The position numbers and the translations under genes were made by a program. From positions 1-34,654 of the forward strand of contig NZ_JAGGOW010000197.1 in the NCBI RefSeq assembly GCF_018614135.1: a stretch of 34,654 bases of DNA, given 5' to 3'. The notes below the pieces were generated by a model, which was given only the letters and a program-made list of their open reading frames with translations, did no database searches and had not been told where the DNA came from. Below, piece after piece: positions 22,243 to 30,460 of the stretch. Positions within the stretch are counted from its first letter, which is position 1. Each line of letters begins with the position of its first letter. This stretch comes from Streptomyces sp. ISL-66. GTDB lineage: Bacteria > Actinomycetota > Actinomycetes > Streptomycetales > Streptomycetaceae.

Positions 22243-22977
22243 ATGATGCGCCGAACGATGCACCGAACAACCGCTCAATGTCTGGCAGTTGTCAGCGCGA
22301 GTGTGGACAGGGCCGTGGCCGTGACCGCCGTCGTGTCCGTGAGCGCCGCCGTACTGCTCGCCGGTTGCGGCAACGCCGTGCAACGGGACGAGGTCGGGTC
22401 CGCCGGGGAGATCCGGCTGGCATCGCCCTCGGCGTGCCCCGAGTCCGTACCCGGCCCCGGCACGCCGCGCGCGGCGCCGACGCTGATCGACGGCACCCCG
22501 GCCAACACCCCGGAGGGCGAGCGGCTTTCCCGGGCCGTCGGGGAACAGGGCCGGGGCGCCTTCGCCGACGTCTACTCCACCCAGATCACCGACCACCCGG
22601 CGGGCCGCGTCGCCCTCTGCGTCACCGACCTCGCACGCGGCCGGCTCCTGGTGTCGGCGGCGCACGTGGCGGACCCGGAAGCGGACCCGGCCCGTGCGGA
22701 CCTGTACCTGAGCCCGTACTCCCGGCGGGCCCTCGACGCCGCCGCCGACGAACTCATCCGCCTGAAGGCCGGCTTCCCGATCCACACCGTCTCCGGCCAA
22801 CGCGGCACGGAGCTGAAGGTGACGAGCAGTCAGGCGAGCGCCATGTCGGCGGAGTTCAAGGCGCGCCTCGAAGAGGCGGCGGGCGGGATCCCCGTCAGGG
22901 TCACGAAGGGCGAGCCCGTCCGGACCGCGGAGGACCGGGGCCTGACCGCGGAGGACCAGGCTCTGACCGCGCCCTGA
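22243..22977 (+). CDS. Lipoprotein of unknown function
   Basis: A 244-residue protein from the ATG at 22243, with GAGGGGG upstream. A hydrophobic signal (about 24-41) ends with the lipobox LLAGC, making C42 the lipidated residue, so the protein should sit on the outer face of the membrane. The mature part shows LIDGTPANTPEGERLSRAVG, then ADVYSTQITDHPAGRVALCVTD, then a C-terminal region about 90 residues long resembling small alpha/beta domains (LKAGFPIHTVSGQRGTELKV). I do not recognise the family. It diverges from scoA and is followed after 15 bases by a converging small gene. A role in the PHB pathway is not supported by the sequence. Confidence 0.75.
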   Translation: MMRRTMHRTTAQCLAVVSASVDRAVAVTAVVSVSAAVLLAGCGNAVQRDEVGSAGEIRLASPSACPESVPGPGTPRAAPTLIDGTPANTPEGERLSRAVGEQGRGAFADVYSTQITDHPAGRVALCVTDLARGRLLVSAAHVADPEADPARADLYLSPYSRRALDAAADELIRLKAGFPIHTVSGQRGTELKVTSSQASAMSAEFKARLEEAAGGIPVRVTKGEPVRTAEDRGLTAEDQALTAP

Positions 22978-22992
22978 CCGAGGCCCCGCCTG

Positions 22993-23382
22993 CTACGGGG
23001 CGGCCGCCGGGGCCTGCGGGGTGTTCCCGGCCCTCCGGCCGGCACGTTCGGGCCCGCGCGCGATGAGCTCCTCCATCACGGCCCGGGGGAGCGAGGGGTT
23101 GGCCGCCGCGGCCTCGGCCGTGTCCGGACACGCGTGCGCGAGCAGGTCCGCGAGAGCCGCCGGGGACAGCGCGGGATGACGCGCGGCGTCGGCGCGGGCC
23201 TTGTGCTCGCCGGACGTCGCCAGTTCCCGGACCTGGCCGGCCGTGAGGTCCGTCCGCCCCGTCAGCGCCTCGGCGAGGTCCTCGTCCTCGTCCCCGCCCT
23301 CCAGGGCCAACGCGACCAAGTGGCCGACGAGTTCGGGTGCCAGTGCCGGATTCCCGGCGAGTCCGCGGAGCAGGTGGCTCAC
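22993..23382 (-). CDS. Small helical repeat protein (leucine-rich-repeat-variant-like)
   Basis: A 129-residue protein whose GTG at 23382 overlaps the LysR stop as GTGA, implying translational coupling. It contains about four degenerate repeats of roughly 24 residues with the pattern NPxLxxxxxxxLA and small residues between: GNPALAPELVGHLVALA, GRTDLTAGQVRELATSG, RHPALSPAALADLLAHA and ANPSLPRAVMEELIARG. This resembles LRV-type alpha-helical repeats, which serve as protein-binding scaffolds. No catalytic motif is visible. The C-terminus is Ala/Pro/Arg-rich. The family call is tentative; the coupling to LysR is seen directly. Confidence 0.65.
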   Translation of the reverse strand: MSHLLRGLAGNPALAPELVGHLVALALEGGDEDEDLAEALTGRTDLTAGQVRELATSGEHKARADAARHPALSPAALADLLAHACPDTAEAAAANPSLPRAVMEELIARGPERAGRRAGNTPQAPAAAP

Positions 23383-24296
23383 TGCTCCACCGCGCCGGTC
23401 AGCGCCTCGGCAAGCGCCCGCGCGTACGGATGCGGACGCCGTCGGCGCGGTGTCACCACCCCGATGTGCCGGGCCGGGCGCGGCGGTTCGACCCGTACGA
23501 CGCTCACGGCGGCGGGGTCGGCGGGGTCGGCGGGATGGGCGGGCTCCAGCGAGACGTGCGGGATCAGCGCGACGCCGACGCCCGCCGCGACGAGGGACCG
23601 GGCGAAGAAGTAGTCCGTGGTGGAGGCCGCCACCCGCAAGTCGAAACCCGCCCGGTCGGCGTACCGGCGCAGATAGGCCTCCGTTTTGAGGCAGCCCAAC
23701 ACCCAGCGATCCGCGGCGAGTTCACTGAGGGCGACCGACGCGCGGTCCGCGAGCCGGTGACCGCGCGGCAGGACCAGCGACAGCGGGTCGTCCATCAGCG
23801 GCAGCCAGTCCAGTGCCGTCCCCTGCCCGAGCGGCAGCGGCCCGTCGAAGTGGTAGGTCAGCGCGAGGTCGGCCGCGCCGCTGCGCACCATCGGCACCGC
23901 GTCCTCCGGCTCGGCCTCCAGCACCGTCAGCTCCACGTCCGGATGCGCGGCGACGAACCGCGCGAGTGCGCGCGGCAGCAGGTGCCGGCCCCCGCTCACG
24001 AAGGTGGCGACCGTCAGGCGGGGCCGCTCGGCGGTGATGCGGTCGATCTCGTGGCGGACCTGGTCGAGCTCGGCGGATATCGTCTCCGCCGCCGCCTCCA
24101 CCAGCAGCCGGCCCGGCTCGGTGAGCGTGATCCCCCGCGTACTGCGCACCGCGACCCGATGGCCGAGGCCGCGTTCGAGCGCGGCGATGTGCTGGGAGAC
24201 GGCCGAGGGCGTCAGGAGCAGCGCTCCGGCGGCCTTGTTGAAGCTGCCGTGCTCGGCCACGGCGCGCAGGATGCGGAGCCGCTGCACATCGATCAT
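23379..24296 (-). CDS. LysR-family transcriptional regulator
   Basis: A 305-residue regulator from the ATG at 24296. The N-terminal winged helix-turn-helix has the LysR pattern LRILRAVAEHGSFNKAAGAL (8-27) and LTPSAVSQHIAALERGLG, then TEPGRLLVEAA. The effector domain follows, with LPRALARFVAAHPDVELTVLEAEPEDAVPMV and LVAAGVGVALIPH. It is divergent from an NAD-dependent epimerase-like gene with 71 bases between, the standard arrangement for a LysR protein and its target. An AATG-AG-CATT dyad (24315-24324) in that gap is a weak binding-site candidate. The ligand is unknown. Confidence 0.92.
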   Translation of the reverse strand: MIDVQRLRILRAVAEHGSFNKAAGALLLTPSAVSQHIAALERGLGHRVAVRSTRGITLTEPGRLLVEAAAETISAELDQVRHEIDRITAERPRLTVATFVSGGRHLLPRALARFVAAHPDVELTVLEAEPEDAVPMVRSGAADLALTYHFDGPLPLGQGTALDWLPLMDDPLSLVLPRGHRLADRASVALSELAADRWVLGCLKTEAYLRRYADRAGFDLRVAASTTDYFFARSLVAAGVGVALIPHVSLEPAHPADPADPAAVSVVRVEPPRPARHIGVVTPRRRRPHPYARALAEALTGAVEQ

Positions 24297-24367
24297 CAGT
24301 CTGCCTTACGACGCAATGAGCATTCCGGTGGTTCTGCTGGGGACGGTACAGCGGCAGAGTGCTCGGC

Positions 24368-25210
24368 ATGAACAAGATTCTCGTCATCGGCGGCAGCCGC
24401 TACTTCGGCAAGGGCCTGGTCACCCTGGAACGCGACGCCGGGAATGAGGTGACCGTACTCAACCGGGGCTCCGGCCCCCCGCCCCCGGGCGTCGCCCACC
24501 TGGTGGCCGACCGCGACGACGAGCAGGGGCTGCTCGCGGCGCTGGGGAAGCGCACCTTCGACGTCGTCTTCGACCAGGTCTGCTACACCCCCTGGCAGGC
24601 ATCGCTGGCCCGCCGCGCCTTCGCCGGCCGCACCGGGCGGTACGTCATGACCTCGACGATGGAGGTCTACGACCCGGCGCCGCCCACCCCCGAGGCCCTC
24701 GACTACGCCGAGGGCAAGCGGCAGGCCGAGGCCGTCCTGGAGCGGGAGTCCGCCTTCGGCGTGGTCGCCGTCCGCACCGCGCACGTGCTCGGCGGCGGCC
24801 GGGAGGAATTCACCGGCCGCTTGGCGCACTACGTGGAGCGGATCGGCGCCGGGATCCCGGTGGCCGTGCACGAGGCCCCGTACCCCACCTCGTTCATCCA
24901 CCACCAGGAGATCGCCCGGTTCCTGCACTGGGCCGGGTTGCAGGAGTTCACCGGGCCGGTTAACGCCGCCTCGGACGGGGACCTGGACGTCCTCGGGCTG
25001 GCCGCGGCCGTCGGCGAGCGGCTCGGGCGGGCGCCGCGCCACCGGATCGTCTGCCCCGGGTCCGACGAGGCCTCGCCGTTCTCCTTCGACCGCGCCTACG
25101 CGATGGACAACAGCCGGGCCGCCTCCCTCGGCTTCGGCTTCGGCCGACTCGCCGACTGGCTGCCGCAGGCCATCGGCGAAACCGCCACGGCGCTGCGCGC
25201 TGCGCACTGA
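24368..25210 (+). CDS. NAD-dependent epimerase/dehydratase-like protein
   Basis: A 280-residue extended short-chain dehydrogenase from the ATG at 24368; a GTG at 24359 in frame is the alternative, and neither has a strong ribosome site. The Rossmann start is ILVIGGSRYFGKGLV. The active-site region shows YVMTSTMEVYD and then YAEGKRQAE, a YxxxK pair. Late blocks are PTSFIHHQEIARFLHWAG and GPVNAASDGDLDVLGLAAAVGERLG. This subgroup resembles chloroplast stem-loop RNA-binding-like and nucleotide-sugar epimerase relatives; the substrate is unknown. It is divergent from the LysR gene and probably controlled by it. Confidence 0.83.
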   Translation: MNKILVIGGSRYFGKGLVTLERDAGNEVTVLNRGSGPPPPGVAHLVADRDDEQGLLAALGKRTFDVVFDQVCYTPWQASLARRAFAGRTGRYVMTSTMEVYDPAPPTPEALDYAEGKRQAEAVLERESAFGVVAVRTAHVLGGGREEFTGRLAHYVERIGAGIPVAVHEAPYPTSFIHHQEIARFLHWAGLQEFTGPVNAASDGDLDVLGLAAAVGERLGRAPRHRIVCPGSDEASPFSFDRAYAMDNSRAASLGFGFGRLADWLPQAIGETATALRAAH

Positions 25211-25353
25211 CCGGCCTCGGCATCGCCCGCCACCGGGAAACCCACACCTGTCCGCACCGGGCTGAACACCCGCCTGCCCGCTCGCGCGACTGGGGATTTG
25301 AGGGCGCGGGGCTCGCGGCGCCGGGGTCGGGGGCGACGCCGTCGGGCCCGGGG

Positions 25354-25836
25354 TCAGTCGGCCAGGGCGAGGAGGTGGAGGATGCCGTTCGCGTACGCCG
25401 CCGAGACGGAGTCGGGCCGGTGGGCCTGCGCGCCGCGCAGGCTCGGCAGGGCCGCCCGGATGTGGGCGGCGCACTGGCCGTATAGCCCGGCCTCGTGCGA
25501 AGTGCCGTCGTCCTCCGCGCCGAGCAGCCGCAGCAGCGCCCACAGCAGGGCCTCGCGCGTCGACTGCCGGGGCGGGCCGGCGCACCAGACGGCCATCAGC
25601 ACCCCGCACACCGCCGGGGCGGGCGGCCGGAGCCGGCCGGTGTGGAAGGCGTGGCCCTCCAACGCGTGGAAGGCGGCCGGGTGTCCCTCGGCCGCGTCCC
25701 ACAAGGTGTCCACGAGATGCCCCGCCGGGCGGCCGCAGCCGCAGTCGACGGAGTCCCAGTCGTGCCGGGCGATCTCCCGCGCTACCGCGTCGGGTACCAG
25801 CGGGCTGGTGCGGGGCTGTTTTTCCGTCGTTCTCAC
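25354..25836 (-). CDS. Hypothetical protein, 160 residues
   Basis: I do not recognise a family. The protein starts at GTG 25836, contains a CGCGRPAGHLVDTLWDAAEG block with two close Cys residues, then a helical part (STREALLWALLRLLGAEDDG, AGLYGQCAAHIRAALPSLRG). The start overlaps the stop of the small ORF at 25833-26204 as GTGA. In addition TGGACC (minus strand, 25871-25866) and CATACT (25848-25843), 17 bases apart, lie just upstream; transcription would begin near the GTG and give a leaderless message. Codon use is normal for the window, so it is probably a real gene. Confidence 0.65.
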   Translation of the reverse strand: MRTTEKQPRTSPLVPDAVAREIARHDWDSVDCGCGRPAGHLVDTLWDAAEGHPAAFHALEGHAFHTGRLRPPAPAVCGVLMAVWCAGPPRQSTREALLWALLRLLGAEDDGTSHEAGLYGQCAAHIRAALPSLRGAQAHRPDSVSAAYANGILHLLALAD

Positions 25837-26204
25837 GGGAGCAGTATGGGATCAGGGCGGCGTCCGGTCCAGAGCCCCCCGCGGCGCCGCGGCAGGTCAG
25901 TGGCCCTGGCAGCCGCAGCCGCACCCCTCGCCGCGCCGCGCGGAAGCTCCGCCGTGAACTCGCTCCGCGAGAAGACGGCGAGGACCGTGGCCGGCCCGGT
26001 GCCGTGATCGGCCGGGGTGATCTCCTCGCCGGCGGGCAGCATCGCGAAGGTCCCCGGGGCCACGGCACGGTCCTGGCGCCGCAGCGGCACGAGGCCACCT
26101 CGCGGCGCGGCACCCGCCGGGGCCGTGCTCGGCGGAGGCATCCCCGGGACGCCTCGACGCCCCGGGCGGAACCGGAACAAGGTGAGCGCCGTCTGAGCCC
26201 GCAT
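25833..26204 (-). CDS. Small ORF with cupin-like segment (uncertain)
   Basis: A 123-residue frame with strong GC-ending codons, from the ATG at 26204. The middle reads VAPGTFAMLPAGEEITPADH and then GTGPATVLAVFSRSEF, like the second half of a cupin (proline turn, PAGxxH region, hydrophobic strand), but the metal-binding His residues are mostly absent. The stop overlaps the GTG of the next gene (GTGA), which supports translation. Against it, no ribosome site is visible, and its start codon and that of the divergent DUF2330 gene overlap on opposite strands in the same CATG. It may be a decayed cupin gene. Confidence 0.4.
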   Translation of the reverse strand: MRAQTALTLFRFRPGRRGVPGMPPPSTAPAGAAPRGGLVPLRRQDRAVAPGTFAMLPAGEEITPADHGTGPATVLAVFSRSEFTAELPRGAARGAAAAARATDLPRRRGGLWTGRRPDPILLP

Positions 26205-27372
26205 GGGAACGACTGTGTGCAAGACCGGGCGAGCGGCCCCGCGGTGGACGAGGCGAAGGATCGGCGTGCTGCTGTTCGCGCTGCTCGCGACCCAGCTGGG
26301 CTCGCTGATCAGCCCCGCCTACGCCTGTGGCTGCGGGGCCATGGTGCCGGGCGCCGAGGGCCGGATCGGGGTCTCCCGGGAGGCCTCAGCGGTGCGTTGG
26401 GACGGCCGGACCGAGCGGATCGCGATGCGGTTCACGGTCGGCGGCGACGCCAAGCGGGCCGCTTGGATCATGCCGGTGCCGGGACGGGCCACGGTGAGCC
26501 TCGGCGACGGTGACCTGTTCTCGCAACTGGCGGACCTGACCGGGCCCGAGTACCGGACCCGAACGTACTTCTGGCCGCGCCACGGCGACTGGCCCTTCAC
26601 CTCCGGCGACAGGGACATGGCCGGAGCGCCGCCGCCGGGCAGCGGGGACGCGGGGGTCGGCGTCGTGGGCCGGGAGCGGCTCGGTGACTTCGACGTCGCC
26701 CGCCTGACCGCGAGCGACCCCGACGCGCTCCGCGCGTGGCTGAAGGCCAACGGCTTCGAACTGCCCGACGGCCTCTCCACCGAACTGAAGCCGTACGTGG
26801 ACCAGCGCTGGGAGTACGTCGCCGTACGCCTCGTTCCCCGCGAGCAGGGCGCCACCCTGCACGGCACCCTGGACCCGCTCCTGATCCGCTTCGACAGCGA
26901 CCGGCTCGTCTACCCGATGCGGCTGTCGCGGCTGGCGAAGACCGCACAGTCCCTCGGCCTCTACGTGCTGGCCGACCACCGGATGGAACCCGCTTCCCGG
27001 ATAGGCGGGGACGCGCCCGAGGTGACCTTCGCCGGCCGGATCACCCCGAAGGGTGCGGTCGCCGAACTGGCCGGCGGCGCCCCGGTGTTCCTGACGGCGA
27101 TCGACCAGAGCTTCCCCGTGCCGTCCCGGATCGACGGTGATCACGAACTGCGCGCCACCGCCGCGGACACTCCGTACCGCCAGGTCGAGTACAGCGACGA
27201 ACTCCGCACGGCCGGCGGCATTCCCGTCTGGATCCTGGCGGTCGGGGGCGCCTTCCTCGCCGTGGTCGGCGCCGCGGCCTCGGTGATCCTGGCGCGCCGC
27301 CGCCGGACGCCGCCACCGGCAACGGCACCGGCGACCGGGCCGGATACCGGGAGGGGGGCGGGGGCGCGCTAG
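26203..27372 (+). CDS. DUF2330-family membrane-anchored protein
   Basis: A 389-residue exported protein. A signal region (about 14-44, ending SPAYA) is followed by the Cys pair in CGCGAMVPG typical of DUF2330. The family blocks RIAMRFTVGGDAKRAAWIMPVPG, VDQRWEYVAVRLVP and YPMRLSRLAKTAQSLGLYVL follow. Near the end a membrane helix (IPVWILAVGGAFLAVVG, about 346-368) and a basic tail place the bulk outside the cell, with a membrane anchor. The function of the family is not known. A GTG at 26215 with GGGAA upstream is an alternative start that would avoid the overlap with the opposite ORF. Confidence 0.88.
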   Translation: MGTTVCKTGRAAPRWTRRRIGVLLFALLATQLGSLISPAYACGCGAMVPGAEGRIGVSREASAVRWDGRTERIAMRFTVGGDAKRAAWIMPVPGRATVSLGDGDLFSQLADLTGPEYRTRTYFWPRHGDWPFTSGDRDMAGAPPPGSGDAGVGVVGRERLGDFDVARLTASDPDALRAWLKANGFELPDGLSTELKPYVDQRWEYVAVRLVPREQGATLHGTLDPLLIRFDSDRLVYPMRLSRLAKTAQSLGLYVLADHRMEPASRIGGDAPEVTFAGRITPKGAVAELAGGAPVFLTAIDQSFPVPSRIDGDHELRATAADTPYRQVEYSDELRTAGGIPVWILAVGGAFLAVVGAAASVILARRRRTPPPATAPATGPDTGRGAGAR

Positions 27373-27382
27373 CGGGCGTCGC

Positions 27383-28246
27383 TCAGACGTCCCGGCGCCG
27401 CACGACGGTCAGGGTGACGGCCACCGAGACGAGCGCCCAGGCGGCGAGCGCGATCCAGGAGCCCGTGATCGTGCCTGGGTGCGCGCCCAGACTGGTGGAG
27501 GAGTCCGGGTTCAGCGCCAGCCGGGCCTGGGCGGTGAGCGGCAGGTGGTTGCCGATCTCCTTCAAGAACCTGTACCGCTCGCCGCCGAAGAGCAGGGGCA
27601 GGATCAGGAGCACTCCCACGACCGCGACGATCGAGGCCGTGGCGTGCCGCAGGACGGCCCCGAACGCCATCCCGATGAGCGCGCAGACCGGGACGAGCAG
27701 CGCGTAGGCCGCCACGGCCCGCAGGCAGCCGGGGTCGTGGATCGAGAGCCCGACGTGGCGGGAGGCCAGCATCGCGTTGATGGTGAAGAACGAGGTCGCG
27801 GAGACGACGAGGCCGAGGACGAGGGTGATCGCCGTGACCACGACCACCTTGGCCGTGATCACCGCCCGCCGGTCGGGGGCGGCGGCGAACGTGGTGCGGA
27901 TCATTCCGGTGGTGTACTCGCCGAAGACGGTGATGGCCCCGAAACTGGCGGCGGCCAGCGCCATGACGTCGGCGGCGATGCCGCCCAGGCCGTGGAACAG
28001 CGGGTCGTACTCGTAGGCGGGAAGGCCGGCTGCCGAGGGGTGAGGCTGGTCGATGTACGGCAGGTCGGAGTGGACGCCGTTCACGTTGATCGCGATCGCG
28101 ACGACGGCGCTGAGGGCGAGCACCCAGTAGGTCGACCTGAGCGAGCGCATCTTGATCCACTCGGCCGCGAGCAGGTCGGTGAGCCCGGCCGCCGGCTCGG
28201 CCGCTCGCTCGGACGGCCTGGTGAGGGACGACGTCGGTGTGCTCAT
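27383..28246 (-). CDS. ABC transporter permease (ABC-2 type)
   Basis: A 287-residue membrane protein with about six hydrophobic segments and no ATPase motif. The N-terminal part (LLAAEWIKMRSLRSTYWVLALS) and the central FGEYTTGMIRTTFAAAPDRRAVITAKV are typical of ABC-2 export permeases of two-gene systems. The ATG at 28246 overlaps the stop of the ATPase gene as ATGA, so the two are coupled. It would export a drug, peptide or lipid; the substrate is not readable. It converges with the DUF2330 gene with only 10 bases between and no visible terminator. Confidence 0.9.
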   Translation of the reverse strand: MSTPTSSLTRPSERAAEPAAGLTDLLAAEWIKMRSLRSTYWVLALSAVVAIAINVNGVHSDLPYIDQPHPSAAGLPAYEYDPLFHGLGGIAADVMALAAASFGAITVFGEYTTGMIRTTFAAAPDRRAVITAKVVVVTAITLVLGLVVSATSFFTINAMLASRHVGLSIHDPGCLRAVAAYALLVPVCALIGMAFGAVLRHATASIVAVVGVLLILPLLFGGERYRFLKEIGNHLPLTAQARLALNPDSSTSLGAHPGTITGSWIALAAWALVSVAVTLTVVRRRDV

Positions 28247-29166
28247 CGGGGTTCTCCCGCCAGGTATTCGACGCTGTCGGCGGTGAGGGACATGAACGCC
28301 GACTCCAGGGATGAGGTGTGGGTGGTGAGTTCGTGCAGCACGATTCCGTGCCGGTGGGCGAGTTCGCCGATCCGGGCCGCGGGAAGGCCGGTCACCCGGC
28401 CCTCCCGGTCGCCCTCCCGCCGCACCGCCGCCCCCTCGCCGGCCAGTACCGCCTCCAGGGCCGCCAGGGCGGGGGTGTGCACGCTCACGCCGCCCACGGA
28501 GGTGTTACGGGCCGAGAAGTCCGCGAGGCTCTCGTCGGCGATCAGCCGGCCCTTGCCGATGACGATGAGCCGGTCGGCGGTGTGTTCCATCTCGGCCATC
28601 ATGTGACTGGAGACGAAGACGGTGCGGCCCTCGGACGCGAGCCGCCGGAACAGACCGCGCACCCACAGGACCCCCTCGGGATCCAGACCGTTCAGGGGCT
28701 CGTCGAAGAGCAGCACCGGCGGATCGCCGAGCAGGGCGCCCGCGATGCCGAGGCGCTGCTTCATCCCGAGGGAGAAGCCCCCGATCCGGCGGGCCGCCGC
28801 CTTCGTCAGCCCGACCTCCCGCAGGACCTCGTCCACGCGGGGCAGGGGGATGCGGTTGCCCCGGGCCAGGGCGGACAGGTGCGCCCGGGCGCTCCGCCCG
28901 CCGTGCACGTCCTGGGCGTCCAACAGCGCGCCCACGTGGCGCAGTCCGCGAGGACGGTGCGCGAAGGGAACCCCGTCCACGGTGACGGTCCCACCGGTGG
29001 GCGTGTTGAGGCCGAGGATCATCCGCAGCGTCGTGGACTTGCCGGCGCCGTTCGGGCCGAGGAAGCCGGTCACCTTGCCCGGTTCCACGGTGAAGGTCAG
29101 GTTGTCGACGGCGACGGTGTCGCCGTACCGCTTGGTCAGTCGAGTGGCTTCGATCACGGGGTCCAC
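28243..29166 (-). CDS. ABC transporter ATP-binding protein
   Basis: A 307-residue ATPase of the drug/antibiotic exporter type. Walker A GPNGAGKST is at 37-45, the signature variant FSLGMKQR at 131-138, Walker B VLLFDEP at 151-157 and the switch His in SSHMMAEMEHTADR. A C-terminal domain of about 80 residues follows, as in BcrA/DrrA-like subunits. GTG at 29166 is used here; a second GTG nine bases downstream is equally possible, since neither has a strong ribosome site. It is the first gene of the exporter operon and is divergent from a two-component system that probably controls it, an arrangement common for antibiotic-responsive exporters. Confidence 0.94.
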   Translation of the reverse strand: MDPVIEATRLTKRYGDTVAVDNLTFTVEPGKVTGFLGPNGAGKSTTLRMILGLNTPTGGTVTVDGVPFAHRPRGLRHVGALLDAQDVHGGRSARAHLSALARGNRIPLPRVDEVLREVGLTKAAARRIGGFSLGMKQRLGIAGALLGDPPVLLFDEPLNGLDPEGVLWVRGLFRRLASEGRTVFVSSHMMAEMEHTADRLIVIGKGRLIADESLADFSARNTSVGGVSVHTPALAALEAVLAGEGAAVRREGDREGRVTGLPAARIGELAHRHGIVLHELTTHTSSLESAFMSLTADSVEYLAGEPR

Positions 29167-29290
29167 GCTGCCGGGCAGGGCACCGAGCCGGCATCGGCCG
29201 GTGGTTCACACTCGCCGGGCCCGCTGGTATCCCGGGGGATTAGGCCCGTGGGCCAATGCCCGGTCGAGGGAGCAACGTTAAGATCGTCCG

Positions 29291-30460
29291 ATGACCGCCA
29301 CTCCTCCCGCACCCCTGCTCAAACGCGTGCCGCCCGGTGTGTGGGTGGCGGCCTTCTGGGTGGCGCTCATCCTCATGCGCACGCTCCAACGGGCGGACGA
29401 GCTGCGCCATCTGGTCCAGTACGACGGCAACATCGAGGACGCGCCGCTCCTGGTCACCGCCGTCGTCACCACCCTGGGCGCGCTGCTGCTGTTCCGCGCG
29501 CCGCTGGCGGCCGTGGCCGTCGCGCTCGCCGGCTCCGTGTTCTCGATCGGGATGGACGTGCGGGAGACGACGTTCGTCCTCTTCTTCCTTGCCGACGCGG
29601 CAGTGGGCTACACCGCGGCGACCCGCCCACGGAAGGTTTCGGTCCTCGGCGCCGCGCTGCCGGTGGCCACACTGGCCGGCTACTCGCTCTGGCAGCTCGG
29701 GCACGGCTACTCCTACAACCCCATGGCACCGGCCGCCCTCGCGTCGACCGTCGCCATCGCCTGGCTGATCGGCAACACGGTCCATCAGGACCGGGCGCAC
29801 GCGGACACGGTGCGGAGCCAGGCCACGCAACAGGCGATCACGGCCGAGCGGCTGCGGATCGCCCGGGAACTGCACGACATGGTCGCCCACAGCATCGGCA
29901 TCATCGCCATCCAGGCCGGCGTGGGCAGCCGGGTCATGGACACCCAGCCCGCCGAGACGCGCAAGGCTCTCGACGCCATCGAGGCCACCAGCAGGGAGAC
30001 CCTCGCCGGACTGCGGCGGATGCTGGGCGCGCTGCGCCGCAGCGGCGAGGGGCCCGCGCCGCTGGAGCCGCTCCCCGGTCTCGCCGCCCTCGGCCAACTG
30101 GTCGGTACGAGCGCGGCCGCCGGGGTCCGGGTCGACGTCCGCTGGCGGGGGGAGCGGCGCGACCTGCCCCCGGACGTAGACCTGGCGGCCTTCCGCATCG
30201 TGCAGGAGGCGGTCACCAACGTGGTGCGGCACTCCGGCACCCGGGACTGCAGCGTGACCGTCGACTACCGCCACGACGAACTGGCCGTGGACATCCTCGA
30301 CTCCGGCCGCGGGGGCGGTGTCGCGGGCTCCGGATACGGCATCGTCGGCATGCGGGAACGAGTCGGCCTGCTGCACGGCGAGTTCAGCGCCGGGCCGCGC
30401 CCGGACGGCGGTTTCCGCGTGGCGGCCCTGCTGCCGACACCCGTGGAGGCGGGACGGTGA
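29291..30460 (+). CDS. NarL-type sensor histidine kinase
   Basis: A 389-residue membrane kinase from the ATG at 29291. It has about five hydrophobic segments in the first 165 residues with very short loops, then the HisKA_3 dimerisation block RLRIARELHDMVAHSIGII with H195 as phospho-acceptor, then an ATPase domain with VQEAVTNVVRHSG (N-box) and GSGYGIVGMRERV. The G1 Asp is in DILDSGRGGG. Its TGA overlaps the GTG of the regulator gene. Intramembrane sensing and divergence from an ABC exporter suggest detection of membrane-active compounds. A TTAAGAT sequence shortly before the start is a possible -10 box. Confidence 0.93.
   Translation: MTATPPAPLLKRVPPGVWVAAFWVALILMRTLQRADELRHLVQYDGNIEDAPLLVTAVVTTLGALLLFRAPLAAVAVALAGSVFSIGMDVRETTFVLFFLADAAVGYTAATRPRKVSVLGAALPVATLAGYSLWQLGHGYSYNPMAPAALASTVAIAWLIGNTVHQDRAHADTVRSQATQQAITAERLRIARELHDMVAHSIGIIAIQAGVGSRVMDTQPAETRKALDAIEATSRETLAGLRRMLGALRRSGEGPAPLEPLPGLAALGQLVGTSAAAGVRVDVRWRGERRDLPPDVDLAAFRIVQEAVTNVVRHSGTRDCSVTVDYRHDELAVDILDSGRGGGVAGSGYGIVGMRERVGLLHGEFSAGPRPDGGFRVAALLPTPVEAGR

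Noticed and set aside
24315..24324. AATG-AG-CATT dyad as a proven LysR site
   Set aside because: The arms are only four bases and it lacks the T-N11-A form; kept only as a weak suggestion in the LysR entry.
28318..30456. Long plus-strand open frame continuous with the response regulator
   Set aside because: Only the part from GTG 30457 matches a family and has a coupled start; the rest is antisense to the ABC ATPase or out of frame in the kinase gene.
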